A stretch of DNA of 64,000 nt, from NCBI RefSeq assembly GCF_003014615.1, contig NZ_PYGI01000001.1, positions 216,934 to 280,933 of the forward strand. The letters run 5' to 3'. The stretch is from Marinobacterium halophilum (GTDB lineage Bacteria; Pseudomonadota; Gammaproteobacteria; Pseudomonadales; Balneatricaceae). A program made the position numbers and the translations under genes. The stretch's first letter is position 1; each line of letters starts with the position of its first letter. Below are positions 39,845 through 48,561 of the stretch, piece by piece. Below the pieces are notes generated by a model that was not told where the DNA came from, did no database searches, and worked only from the letters and a program-made list of their open reading frames with translations.

Positions 39845-42570
39845 GCGGCCGCTGGCAGCTCCATCGCCAGGCAGGCGCCCTGCAACTGTTCCGGTGCATC
39901 GACCCATAGCCGCCCACCCAAGTGGCTCACAATCCCCCGGCTGATCGGCAGTCCCAGCCCGGTTCCGCGCGGCCGGTGACTACTGTCGGTGTTGTCGCTG
40001 TCCAGCTCGATCTGATGAAACTTCTCGAACACCTTTTCCCGTTCCGCCTCGGTAATGCCGACGCCGTTGTCTTCCACGGTTACGCGAAAATGCCGAGGCT
40101 TGATCTGTAGCGTCAGCAGGACGCGGGGCTGATCGTGGTCGGCAAATTTGCTGGCGTTATCGAGCAGATTGATCAACACCTGCAGCAGCCGGTCAGGGTC
40201 AGCCATCACTGGGCAGAGCGTGTCGGGCAGCTGCAGTTCCAGAGTTATGTGACGCTGCTGAAACAGTTGAGTGACGGCATCGCCTGCCTGATGAATCAGC
40301 TCGATTAGATCACAACGTTCAGGATGCAGAGTCATGCGGCCGGACTCCAGGCGGGCCAGATCCAGAATCTCTTCGATCAACCGCGACAGGCGCTCGCTTT
40401 CGCGCACAATGATCTGCAGAAAATGCTGTTGCTGCTCCGCCGGCATCGCCTCGGTATCGTTGAGAATTTCGGCAAACGCACGGATCGACGTCAACGGGGT
40501 GCGCAGTTCATGGCTGACCATCGCCACAAACTCATCCTTGAGCCGGTCCAGCTCGCGCAGCCGGTCGTTGGCGCTGCGCAGTTCGCTGCCGATTTTTTCC
40601 AGCTCGGTGGATTTCTGTTCCAGCCGCCGGTTGTATTCCAGCGTTTGCGAAGTGGTATCGAGGATGCTGAGAATCGACGCCATATCCAGGCCTTCACCGC
40701 GCACCACTGAATTGATCAGAATACGGGCGGTGGCGCTGCCCAACGCACCGGTCAGGCCCTGTTCGGCGCGCGCAATCAGTGCGGGGGTGGCCGGACTGTC
40801 GTCATCCGGTAGCGGGGTAACACCACCGAACTGACGCAGTGTGGCGGCCTTGCCCAAATAACGGTTGAGTAAACGGTAGAGTTCATAGCGGCTGGCCTGG
40901 CCCTGCCAGATCGCCGCCAGCTCCGCTTCCGGGCGCAGGGCGTTGGTGAACAGCGCAGCCTGAGTCTGTTCCATATGGCTCTGACGGCTGAACAGGGAAA
41001 CCCCAACCAGCAGGCCAATATTGACCAGCATGCTCCAGAACAGCGAATGGGTGTAGATATCCCATCCTTCCAGCCCGAGCAGGGCATAGGGCCGCAGCCA
41101 CATCCAGCCAAACGGCCCTTGCTCAATGAAATCGGTCGCCATCCAGCCAGACAGCGCAAAGCCCGGAATCAGCAGCGTCCATGCCCATACCATTGTACCG
41201 GCCAGCAAGCCAGCCGCTGCGCCGTTGCGGCTGGCACCGCGCCAGTACAGGCCCAGCAGCAGCGGGGGCGCAAACTGGGCCGCCGCCGCGAATGAAACCA
41301 GCCCGATGGTGACCAGGCTGTAGGCTTCACCGATCAGCGCGTGATACAGGTAGCCCAAAATCAGGATCAGCACGATGGCGATACGGCGAATGCCCAACAG
41401 CCAGCCGGACAGGTCGCGGGAGCGTTCCAGATGCAGGTGTCGCCAACGCAGCAGCAGCGGCATTACCAGCTGGTTGCTAACCATGGTGGACAGGGCGATG
41501 GTCTCGACGATCATCATGCTGGTCGCCGCCGACAGACCACCGATAAACACCAGCATGGGCAACCATTCCAGTCCGGCCGACAAGGGCAGGGTGAGCACGT
41601 AATCATCCGAATCACCGGTAGCACTGCCGCCCATCAACCCGGCCAGCGCAATCGGGATCACAAACAGATTGATCAGTAAAAGGTAAAGCGGAAACATCCA
41701 GCAGGCGCGGCGCAGGTGTTGCTCATTGACGTTCTCCACCACCAGCACCTGAAACTGGCGTGGCAGGGTGATGAATGCCAGCGTTGCCAGCACCAGCGTG
41801 CCGACCCAGCCCAGCGCCCCGCCGGGAACCTGCTCCAGTCCGAAATACTGTCCCAGCTCGGGCAGGCGAGTACTGGCTTCGGCCAGCAGCGTTGTCGGTC
41901 CCGGATACAGAATAAAGCAGACAAACAGACCGACACCGACGAAGGCGAACAGCTTGACCAGCGACTCGAACGCGATGGCCGTCACCATACCTTCGTGACG
42001 CTCACTGGCATCCAGATGACGTGTACCAAACAGGATGATGAACACCGCCAGCACCAGCGCCACCCAGAACGCCTTGTCGTTCCAGAAATCACTCAGAGAC
42101 AGTGCCGTCGGGGTGACATTCGGGTACTCGGTGAGGATGCCGTAACTGACCGTAATTGCTTTAAGCTGCAGCGCGATGTAGGGCATGATCGCGACCACGG
42201 CGATCAGCGCCACCAACATGCCGAGGCCGCCACTCTTGCCATAGCGGGCACTAATGAAATCGGCGATGGAGGTGATGCGCTGGGCGCGGGCGATGCGGAT
42301 CATCTTGCGCAGCACCAGCCAGCCGCACAGCATCGCCAGTGTGGGGCCGAGGTAGATCAGCAGAAAGCTCAGGCCGGTGGTGGCGGCGCGGCCGACGCTG
42401 CCGTAAAAGGTCCAGGCGGTGCAGTACACCGCGATCGACAACGAATAAATTGTCGGTGAGTTGACCACTGAACGGCCCTGCTCGGCGCGGCGGTCGCCCC
42501 AGGCGGCGATCACGAACAGCAGCGCCAAATAAGTGAAGGCGATGACCAGCGCCAGCAGATTAGTCTGCAT
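39829..42570 (-). CDS. SLC5 sodium:solute symporter-like sensor histidine kinase
   Basis: 913 residues. Residues 1 to about 510 are a 12-13 helix sodium:solute symporter (SLC5) domain; about 560-640 resembles the STAC linker; a coiled coil leads into HisKA (FVAMVSHELRTPLTSIRAF, phospho-His) and a HATPase domain (LINLLDNASKFADHD, VEDNGVGITEAE, GTGLGLPISRGIV). It belongs with CbrA/CrbS-like transporter-kinases that sense acetate, histidine or other nutrients, but lacks the PAS and receiver of CrbS. The start overlaps the small membrane protein's end by 11 bases, the last gene of a four-gene operon. Its partner is probably the lone receiver at the operon's head. Confidence 0.9.
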   Translation of the reverse strand: MQTNLLALVIAFTYLALLFVIAAWGDRRAEQGRSVVNSPTIYSLSIAVYCTAWTFYGSVGRAATTGLSFLLIYLGPTLAMLCGWLVLRKMIRIARAQRITSIADFISARYGKSGGLGMLVALIAVVAIMPYIALQLKAITVSYGILTEYPNVTPTALSLSDFWNDKAFWVALVLAVFIILFGTRHLDASERHEGMVTAIAFESLVKLFAFVGVGLFVCFILYPGPTTLLAEASTRLPELGQYFGLEQVPGGALGWVGTLVLATLAFITLPRQFQVLVVENVNEQHLRRACWMFPLYLLLINLFVIPIALAGLMGGSATGDSDDYVLTLPLSAGLEWLPMLVFIGGLSAATSMMIVETIALSTMVSNQLVMPLLLRWRHLHLERSRDLSGWLLGIRRIAIVLILILGYLYHALIGEAYSLVTIGLVSFAAAAQFAPPLLLGLYWRGASRNGAAAGLLAGTMVWAWTLLIPGFALSGWMATDFIEQGPFGWMWLRPYALLGLEGWDIYTHSLFWSMLVNIGLLVGVSLFSRQSHMEQTQAALFTNALRPEAELAAIWQGQASRYELYRLLNRYLGKAATLRQFGGVTPLPDDDSPATPALIARAEQGLTGALGSATARILINSVVRGEGLDMASILSILDTTSQTLEYNRRLEQKSTELEKIGSELRSANDRLRELDRLKDEFVAMVSHELRTPLTSIRAFAEILNDTEAMPAEQQQHFLQIIVRESERLSRLIEEILDLARLESGRMTLHPERCDLIELIHQAGDAVTQLFQQRHITLELQLPDTLCPVMADPDRLLQVLINLLDNASKFADHDQPRVLLTLQIKPRHFRVTVEDNGVGITEAEREKVFEKFHQIELDSDNTDSSHRPRGTGLGLPISRGIVSHLGGRLWVDAPEQLQGACLAMELPAAAQVNS

Positions 42571-42754
42571 CGGGACGCTCCAGAATCAGAGCCGCCAGCA
42601 GAATCAGCAACGCCCACAGCAGATAGATCACCAGCGGCAGGGTGGAAAAGCCCCAAGCAGTCGGGCGGTCGAACAGTAGTAACAGTGGCGGCGTAAACAG
42701 CACCAGTGCCAGTATGCTAACCGCGACCAGACGGCTGGTCAGAGCCTGTTTCAT
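42560..42754 (-). CDS. Small two-helix membrane protein
   Basis: 64 residues with two hydrophobic helices (about 7-28 and 38-58) linked by a short loop containing Arg-Pro-Thr. It overlaps the exonuclease stop by four bases (ATGA) and the SLC5-kinase start by 11 bases, so translation of the three genes is coupled. Its size and place suggest an accessory subunit of the symporter-like kinase, in the way small DUF485/DUF4212 proteins accompany SLC5 transporters, though I do not recognise those families here. Confidence 0.8.
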   Translation of the reverse strand: MKQALTSRLVAVSILALVLFTPPLLLLFDRPTAWGFSTLPLVIYLLWALLILLAALILERPDAD

Positions 42755-44790
42755 GGTGTGTGCCCCTGTTCGATCTGTTGTTGCAGCGCCAGGGCATCAC
42801 CCAGCGTATGCACGCCACGAGCGGCCAGACGGGGCAGCAGGTTCAGCAACAGCTCGGCGGTAACACGGGCATCACCAAGGGCGGTGTGGCGAGTGCCGGG
42901 CGGGAAGGTAAGCTCGAAGCGTTCGGCCAGTGCATCCAGCCCGTGGCCCTCCAGCGTCGGGTCGATGGCGCGAGACAGCAGCAAAGTATCCAGCACCGCA
43001 TTATTGAGTGCCGGTTCAGGGCTGTTATCCGCCAAGCGCAGAGCCAACATATCGAAGGCGGCATTGTGCGCCACCAGCACGCAGCCGCCGATATAGTGCC
43101 GGAACTGCGGCAACACCACTTCAATCGGCGGTGACCCGGCTACATCGGCGTCGTGCAGGCCATGAATCGCGCTGCTCTCAGTCGGAATAGGGCGTTGCGG
43201 ATTGACCAGCTGATCAAAACTGTCATCGGCTAACAGACGGCCATTGACGATGCGACACCCCGCCAAGCTGATGATCTTGTCGCCCCGACGCAGGTCCAGT
43301 CCGGTGGTTTCGGTATCAAACACCACCATCTCCAGTTGCTGCAAAGGCAGGCTCGCCTGATCGGCATCGGGCGGCGGCAGGTCGGCAATACTGAAATCGT
43401 GAAACTCCGGTCGCGGTGCCGGGCGCGGCAACGGCTGGATGCCTCGACTTGAAGCCGGTAATGGCAGGCGCAGGCGGTGCCAACTATCGCTGTTCTCGGC
43501 CGGTAATGACCAGAGGTCACCGCCGTGCTGTTCCAGCACATCGTCAATGCGTGGCGACAGCGGTTCATCGAACAGGGGCAACGCGCGCCACTGTTGCAGT
43601 TGCTGCTCGGTCAGGGGCGTGCCCTGCCAGCCGATGTCCAGATACACGCGGCGATTGCCCAGCAGCACTTCAAGGGTGACATCATCAATGGGCTGTTGGC
43701 TGTGCAGTTGCTGAATCAACAGCTGCAACAACGCCAGAATTGCAGGGCCATCCACACGTAACCAGGCAGGAATGCCGATTGGGGTGAGTGTCACCTGTTG
43801 TTGTGTTAGCTGGGCTTTAAGCGCTGTACACAGATCATTCGACCAGGTTTCTTCCAGTGTGGACTGGCTCAGTTGCTGTGCTTCCACCAGTCGGGTCAGC
43901 TGCTCCACCTGCTCGGCCAGTGCCTGGCTATCCTGTTCAATGGCGGCTTCCAGACGTTGTTGTAGATCGGCATTGTCCTGTACCTGCAGTAACGCATCGG
44001 TGGCGCTGTTCAGGCTGCCGCAGTGGCCGCGCAGTTTTGGCAGCAGCTGGGCCAGTGTGCGCCGCCAGCGTTGGTCATGCTCCAGCGCAGCGGTGGTGTC
44101 TTGCAGAGTGATCAGCGCACCGCCGTGATGGCTGCCCAAACGGCGCAGCTGGCAACGTAGCCAGTGATGCTCGCCGGGCAGCAACAGCTGGTGCAGGGTG
44201 CCGTCTTGCGGCAGATGTTGCAAGGCATCATGCAGGCTGGGGTGGGGTAACAGCTGTGACAGCGGACGGCCCAGACCCAGCCCCGGCCGACCTTCAAACA
44301 TGGCGCTGGCAGCTGGATTGAACAGTAATAAACGTTGATGCCGGTCGCAGATCAGCAGCGGCATATCCAGCACCTGCAGCAGTGCCTCCAATTCCTGTTT
44401 GATGCGCTCGGCTTCCTGTGCGCCCTGCGTATGCGCTTCACGTATACGGGCACGGTCGGCCCGCCAGCCGTCACGAATGTGGTCCATATCCGGCTGCAGC
44501 GGTTGCAGCCAACCATCCAGCGGATAATCGCTGTGGGCATCGGGGCTGGCTACCAGCCGTGCCAGTAAAATCTGGAACTGACGCAACGGGCGCAGCAAAC
44601 GGCGTTCCAGCAGCCAGCCAATGCTCAGGCTCAGCAGGGCAGGCGCAAGCCCCAGTGCCCACAGCACCGGGCGTACATCAGCACTGGGTTGCAGCACGCT
44701 TTCCAGCCAGAGCAACAACCCCAGCCCCAGCACCAGACAGATGCCGGTCAGCAGCAACCAGAGCCCGAGCAGGGTCTGCCGTGTCGGCAT
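42751..44790 (-). CDS. Membrane-anchored PAS/kinase-like protein fused to a DEDDh 3'-5' exonuclease
   Basis: 679 residues. Two membrane helices at about 5-30 and 42-62 are followed by a HAMP-like helix, a PAS domain (about 140-240; LLICDRHQRLLLFNPAASAMFEG) and a region resembling a histidine-kinase core but with no clear phospho-His or Gly-rich ATP lid (about 245-430). The C-terminal 200 residues are a DnaQ-like exonuclease with all DEDDh elements: VVFDTETTGLDL, VLVAHNAAFDM, then HTALGDARVTAEL. The substrate is unknown; nothing shows a polymerase interaction. It lies three bases after the receiver gene and overlaps the small membrane protein gene. Confidence 0.88.
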   Translation of the reverse strand: MPTRQTLLGLWLLLTGICLVLGLGLLLWLESVLQPSADVRPVLWALGLAPALLSLSIGWLLERRLLRPLRQFQILLARLVASPDAHSDYPLDGWLQPLQPDMDHIRDGWRADRARIREAHTQGAQEAERIKQELEALLQVLDMPLLICDRHQRLLLFNPAASAMFEGRPGLGLGRPLSQLLPHPSLHDALQHLPQDGTLHQLLLPGEHHWLRCQLRRLGSHHGGALITLQDTTAALEHDQRWRRTLAQLLPKLRGHCGSLNSATDALLQVQDNADLQQRLEAAIEQDSQALAEQVEQLTRLVEAQQLSQSTLEETWSNDLCTALKAQLTQQQVTLTPIGIPAWLRVDGPAILALLQLLIQQLHSQQPIDDVTLEVLLGNRRVYLDIGWQGTPLTEQQLQQWRALPLFDEPLSPRIDDVLEQHGGDLWSLPAENSDSWHRLRLPLPASSRGIQPLPRPAPRPEFHDFSIADLPPPDADQASLPLQQLEMVVFDTETTGLDLRRGDKIISLAGCRIVNGRLLADDSFDQLVNPQRPIPTESSAIHGLHDADVAGSPPIEVVLPQFRHYIGGCVLVAHNAAFDMLALRLADNSPEPALNNAVLDTLLLSRAIDPTLEGHGLDALAERFELTFPPGTRHTALGDARVTAELLLNLLPRLAARGVHTLGDALALQQQIEQGHTP

Positions 44791-44793
44791 GGC

Positions 44794-45174
44794 TCATTCT
44801 CCGTCCGGGGCGGCAGGCAGCAACGCCTGCACGTGGCTGACCAGATCACGGGTGGAGAACGGCTTGGTGATGTAATCACTGGCCCCAAGAGCCATGCCTT
44901 TCTCCTTTTCCACCTCGCGCCCGTGGGCAGTCAGCATGATCACCGGCAATGCCTGCGTTGCTTCTGCCGCGCGCAGCCGCTCCAGCAGATCAAACCCGCT
45001 CATGCCCGGCAGGCTGATATCCAGCAACACCAGGTCAGGACACTGCTGCTCAATCTGCACCAGTGCCTGTTCGGCATCGGGAGCCGTAGCCACCGAGAAG
45101 CCGGCCTGCTGCATCAGGAATTCAAGTGATAGGAGAATGTTGGGCTCATCGTCCACCACCAGCACATGGGGCAT
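44794..45174 (-). CDS. Single-domain response regulator (receiver only)
   Basis: 126 residues from the ATG at 45174, with GAGG eight bases upstream; the longer frame from 45288 runs through a terminator. The receiver is complete: acidic pair in [13 protein letters not shown], phospho-Asp in [15 protein letters not shown], Thr in [16 protein letters not shown], Lys in [10 protein letters not shown]. There is no DNA-binding or enzymatic output domain, so it should act through protein contacts, in the CheY manner. It heads the operon containing the exonuclease fusion and the SLC5 kinase. Confidence 0.9.
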   Translation of the reverse strand: MPHVLVVDDEPNILLSLEFLMQQAGFSVATAPDAEQALVQIEQQCPDLVLLDISLPGMSGFDLLERLRAAEATQALPVIMLTAHGREVEKEKGMALGASDYITKPFSTRDLVSHVQALLPAAPDGE

Positions 45175-45263
45175 GGGCAGGTCCTCGTTCCGTCGAATAT
45201 GGTTTGAGTCTAGTGTGCCCGAGTCAAAAGGGAAACGGCAGGGGGGTAGCCAAGTTATTAAAA

Positions 45264-45286
45264 GCTGCCGACTTTGGGTCGGCAGC
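45264..45286 (-). terminator. Intrinsic terminator of the chemoreceptor gene
   Basis: Perfect 9-bp stem GCTGCCGAC/GTCGGCAGC with a five-base loop; on the minus strand it runs into TTTTAATAA. It separates the chemoreceptor gene from the downstream receiver operon. Confidence 0.85.
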
Positions 45287-45300
45287 ATGCAATTTAATAC

Positions 45301-46992
45301 TTAATTCAGTTTGAACCGCTGCACGCTATTCTGCAACATGCTTGAAAGGCGGGCCAGCTCCTGGCTTGCGGTTGTAACCTGAGTTGCTGCAGTTGCTGTT
45401 TCTTCAATTGCCTGTGAAATAGTAATGATATTTCGATTTATTTCCTCTGCAACAGATGACTGCTCTTCTGCAGCAGTTGCAATTTGAGCATTCATATCAT
45501 TAATGGCCGAGACCGATGAACTGATCGTTTGCAGGGCATCGCCTGCCTGTGAGGCATGCTCAACGGTCTTTATACTGCTTGCCTTGCCATGCTCCATTTG
45601 TGCAGCAGTAGTTGTTGAGCTGTGCTGCACCTTTCTAATACGCTTCTGAATATCCTCGGTAGATGCCTGAGTACGACTAGCCAGCAAGCGTACTTCATCA
45701 GCAACAACAGAAAACCCTCGCCCATGATCACCGGCGCGCGCAGCTTCAATTGCCGCATTCAGAGCTAACAGGTTGGTTTGTTCAGCAATATCCTTGATGA
45801 CATCCAATACAGTCCCGATTTCCTGACTGTCTTGCACCAGTGACATGACATTACTAGTTGATTTCTCGATGTCAGATGCCAAGTGATGGATAGTTTCAAT
45901 GACTTCGTTGACAACTCTATGCCCATTTTCGGTTTCGCTATGTGCAACCTGGGCGGCATCTGCGGCAGAAGAGGCGTTTTTTGCGACATCGGTGACGGTG
46001 GCCGCCATTTCGTTCATGGCTGTTGCGACTTGAGTAATCTCAGCCTGCTGGAGTGTGACCTGTGTATTGGTTTGTGTGCTTGAGGCGGATAGCTCTTCGG
46101 CTGCCGCGGAAACTTGTACGGAAGCCTCAGCGATCTGCTTCATCATCGAACGCATGGTAACGACCATATCGGCAAAGCTTGCCAGCAAGCTGCCTGAATC
46201 TCCATCACGTAAATGAATATGGGCAGTGAAATCACCTTGAGCAATTGTATTTACAATTTCTTTAACATAAACCGGTTCGCCGCCAAGCTGACTCAGTACG
46301 GTTCTCGTAATGTAAATGCCAGCCCCTAGGGCCAACGCAAAACCTAATATGACTGCAATGATCGTATTTAGTACAGAAGCATCTGCTTCCAAGCTGGCAT
46401 CTGCTACCACATCACTGGTTAGCTGCTTATTCCGTTCAACTAACGTCAGAAGTTGTGCCGCCATCACTTCAGATGACTCTCGCATATTCTGAAACTGCTT
46501 TTTGTACTGAGTGAAAAGCTCATTATAATGATCGACGGTCTGAGCCTGGCTCAGGGCTTTTATCAATTCATCCAGTGGTGTTGTCTGTAGGCGCCACCTG
46601 CCGATTGACGCTTTCAGCTCTTGATACATCGCTTCACCTTGTTCCGTTCTCGGTATTGCATTGTACTGTGCTAACAGTTGATCAAGTGTTAGCCAGGATG
46701 CTATACGCTCCTGGTAGGTGGCACGGTGTACATTGATCGCTTGATTGGATAAATCAGGGTACAAAGTAACCAGAAGAGACTGGCCGCGAATAACCAGTCT
46801 TTCAGTATTGATTTGACTCAAGAGATCAACGGCATCAATTCGTTCATGACCAATTTCCTCTACATCTTCCTTCATGTTGATAACTGCTTTGAGGCTCATA
46901 GAGCCAACCAGTAAAAGAATAAAGGCGATGGAAGCAAAGCCGCCTGTTAACATTGCTTTTAAACTGAGATTGTGCACAAGAGATTTCTCCAT
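45301..46992 (-). CDS. Methyl-accepting chemotaxis protein
   Basis: 563 residues. TM1 lies at about 12-35, then a mainly helical periplasmic domain of about 170 residues (four-helix-bundle type), TM2 at about 212-232, a HAMP domain and the cytoplasmic signalling coiled coil. The hairpin tip reads [20 protein letters not shown] ... [15 protein letters not shown], the CheA/CheW contact zone. It relays an unidentified ligand signal to the flagellar motor. The start at 46992 has GGAGAAA upstream inside a lower-GC stretch. I saw no convincing sigma-28 promoter and no che genes nearby. The gene is noticeably AT-richer than its neighbours. Confidence 0.93.
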   Translation of the reverse strand: MEKSLVHNLSLKAMLTGGFASIAFILLLVGSMSLKAVINMKEDVEEIGHERIDAVDLLSQINTERLVIRGQSLLVTLYPDLSNQAINVHRATYQERIASWLTLDQLLAQYNAIPRTEQGEAMYQELKASIGRWRLQTTPLDELIKALSQAQTVDHYNELFTQYKKQFQNMRESSEVMAAQLLTLVERNKQLTSDVVADASLEADASVLNTIIAVILGFALALGAGIYITRTVLSQLGGEPVYVKEIVNTIAQGDFTAHIHLRDGDSGSLLASFADMVVTMRSMMKQIAEASVQVSAAAEELSASSTQTNTQVTLQQAEITQVATAMNEMAATVTDVAKNASSAADAAQVAHSETENGHRVVNEVIETIHHLASDIEKSTSNVMSLVQDSQEIGTVLDVIKDIAEQTNLLALNAAIEAARAGDHGRGFSVVADEVRLLASRTQASTEDIQKRIRKVQHSSTTTAAQMEHGKASSIKTVEHASQAGDALQTISSSVSAINDMNAQIATAAEEQSSVAEEINRNIITISQAIEETATAATQVTTASQELARLSSMLQNSVQRFKLN

Positions 46993-47372
46993 TCTATTTG
47001 GGTGTCACTATTCTGTCGTATACAGACATGCTCACACTCAATACCGCAGGCATGGCTAGAACCTGAGGTACACATCCTGAAATGTGTGCCCTCTTGACCT
47101 CTTATTATTATCAGGCGTTAAGTTACACTATTATTTTGTTCTGCAGTAAAAATTCTATGTGGGTATGTTTCATGGCAGGTAAAAGAATATTTCTATTGAC
47201 TAACATCAAAACTTTCAGTAAGTGGTGACTCGATTATATTAATGCATAATAAAGTTTCAGTTGAAATCATATCTGAAACGTTAATTTTTGTTGATGTTAC
47301 TTTCAAACGGGACTTCATCGAGGCTGTATGACAAAATGACGTGTTTCAATAAACGTCGGATGAGGCTATTGA
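46993..47372. other. AT-rich intergenic region between divergent genes
   Basis: About 380 bases between the chemoreceptor (minus) and the spermidine-synthase-like gene (plus). It must hold both promoters. I see a small inverted repeat ACACAT/ATGTGT at 47070-47087 and CTGT-N5-ACAG at 47013-47025, but no reading frame with a ribosome site and no recognisable RNA. Confidence 0.4.
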
Positions 47373-48113
47373 ATGTTGCTCGGACAAGAGATATACCGTG
47401 GGCATGATGAGTTTGGCTGTGTGCGCGTACTGGACGATGGCGACAAACGTTATCTGGCGTTTGGCAGCGATGACGAACAGAGCTGCTGCCTGAAGAACGA
47501 GCCGTTGATCCCCGAGCATGAATATGTCCGCGTGATGCTGCTGGGCCTGCTGTTTGTTGAACCCAAACAGGTGATCAGCCTGGGGTTGGGCGCGGGCGCA
47601 TTGAACACCTGCCTGCATGGCCGCTTCCCGTCACTGAAGCAGCAGATTGCCGAACTGCGCCCGGAAGTGGTTGAAGTGGCGCGCCGCTTCTTCCAGCTGC
47701 CACACGGCAAACGCATGCAGGTACACACCATTGATGCCCTGAGCTTCCTGCGCAATGTGGACACGCGCAAGGCTGACATTATCTTCAGTGATATTTACAG
47801 CGCCGAAGGGTTGAGCGAACAGCAGCTGGGCGAAGAGTATCTTGAACTCTGCGCCAGTCGTCTGAAGCCGGGTGGCTGGCTGGTGATGAACCTGTGGCGT
47901 GAACATCAGGGGCCACAAACCCTGGAGCTGTTACTGCAACAGTTCAGCACTATTTACGGCTGCCACACCCAAAGCGGCAACTGGGTGGTCTTCGCCGCTG
48001 AAGACGACCACGACCTGAGCCAGAGCCAACTCGATAAACGTGCCCGCCAACTCGGCCAGCAACTGGGCTTCTCACTGTCACCACACCTGAAACGCCTGCG
48101 CAGCTTTCCCTGA
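47373..48113 (+). CDS. Spermidine synthase-like protein (aminopropyltransferase fold)
   Basis: 246 residues. The Rossmann core reads QVISLGLGAGALNTCL (SAM-binding loop), then HTIDALSFLRN, KADIIFSDIYSAEGL and LKPGGWLVMNLW, matching the spermine/spermidine synthase family. True aminopropyltransferases have GGGDGG in the first loop and a DSxD catalytic pair; here these are GLGAGA and SDIYS, so polyamine synthesis is doubtful and another SAM-dependent reaction is likelier. No speD is nearby. GAGG precedes the ATG at 47373. It is transcribed alone. Confidence 0.8.
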   Translation: MLLGQEIYRGHDEFGCVRVLDDGDKRYLAFGSDDEQSCCLKNEPLIPEHEYVRVMLLGLLFVEPKQVISLGLGAGALNTCLHGRFPSLKQQIAELRPEVVEVARRFFQLPHGKRMQVHTIDALSFLRNVDTRKADIIFSDIYSAEGLSEQQLGEEYLELCASRLKPGGWLVMNLWREHQGPQTLELLLQQFSTIYGCHTQSGNWVVFAAEDDHDLSQSQLDKRARQLGQQLGFSLSPHLKRLRSFP

Positions 48114-48132
48114 CAACATCCGCGAACCCCCG

Positions 48133-48174
48133 CCTCAGGCTAATGTATTGTTGCCAATAGCACACAGCCTGAGG
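48133..48174. repeat. Nested inverted repeat after the spermidine synthase-like gene
   Basis: CCTCAGGCT (48133-48141) and AGCCTGAGG (48166-48174) are exact reverse complements, with an inner TATTG-TTGC-CAATA hairpin. There is no T-run, so it may be an mRNA-stabilising 3' structure rather than a terminator. Confidence 0.45.
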
Positions 48175-48237
48175 CATTCTTGAACCATCTGCCAGCAGGA
48201 AGTCGGCAGCCACACAAACAGGGAAAGGAATACGTCG

Positions 48238-48417
48238 ATGACAGGGATGGTTTGCAGTTCTTCGTGTACGGGTGTTATCAGCCGATCTCTTCTTGTTTGC
48301 TTTCTGTTGGTTAGTGGGCTTGGTCATGCCTGCTTAAGTGGGCGTGGGAGCAGGCATGCCTTTTTTGCGATTAGTTCGATTGTTAGGTTCAACCCAATCA
48401 GTGGCTTAATGGCTTGA
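48238..48417 (+). CDS. Possible small protein (59 aa), uncertain
   Basis: A 59-codon frame preceded by AAAGGA about eight bases before the ATG. It begins MTGMVCSSSCTGVISRS and continues into a hydrophobic stretch LLVCFLLVSGLGHAC that could be a signal peptide. Against it, a strong terminator hairpin lies inside the frame at 48325-48366 and codon use is unlike the neighbouring genes. I regard it as a weak candidate. Confidence 0.22.
   Translation: MTGMVCSSSCTGVISRSLLVCFLLVSGLGHACLSGRGSRHAFFAISSIVRFNPISGLMA
48325..48366 (+). terminator. Intrinsic terminator upstream of the AT-rich gene pair
   Basis: CATGCCTGCT and AGCAGGCATG form a perfect 10-bp stem with a 14-base loop, followed by CC and six T. 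It would end transcription from the left before the AT-rich two-gene island. Confidence 0.7.
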
Positions 48418-48511
48418 TGAGGCCGTTGCCAAGAATTTAAAAGTATACCTGCTAATAATTATTAAGAGGTATTCATACCCTTTTAATTGGGCTGCTCGGT
48501 GAATTTCTAAC

Positions 48512-48532
48512 TGAGTACTGTATAAATACTCA
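48512..48532. promoter_or_regulatory. Palindromic operator over a TATAAA box upstream of the two-gene island
   Basis: TGAGTA and TACTCA, exact reverse complements nine bases apart, enclose TATAAA at 48521-48526, about 40 bases before the 305-aa gene. I saw no matching -35. The arrangement looks like a repressor or activator site on a promoter. The AT-rich bases just upstream (about 48434-48488) contain further imperfect inverted repeats around GTAT/ATAC. Confidence 0.45.
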
Positions 48533-48561
48533 ACTGATTACTTGTGGTTGAATGAGGTATC

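Noticed and set aside
47013..47025. LexA box before the chemoreceptor gene (CTGT...ACAG)
   Set aside because: The arms are five bases apart, whereas LexA boxes require eight; no SOS link to a chemoreceptor is expected.
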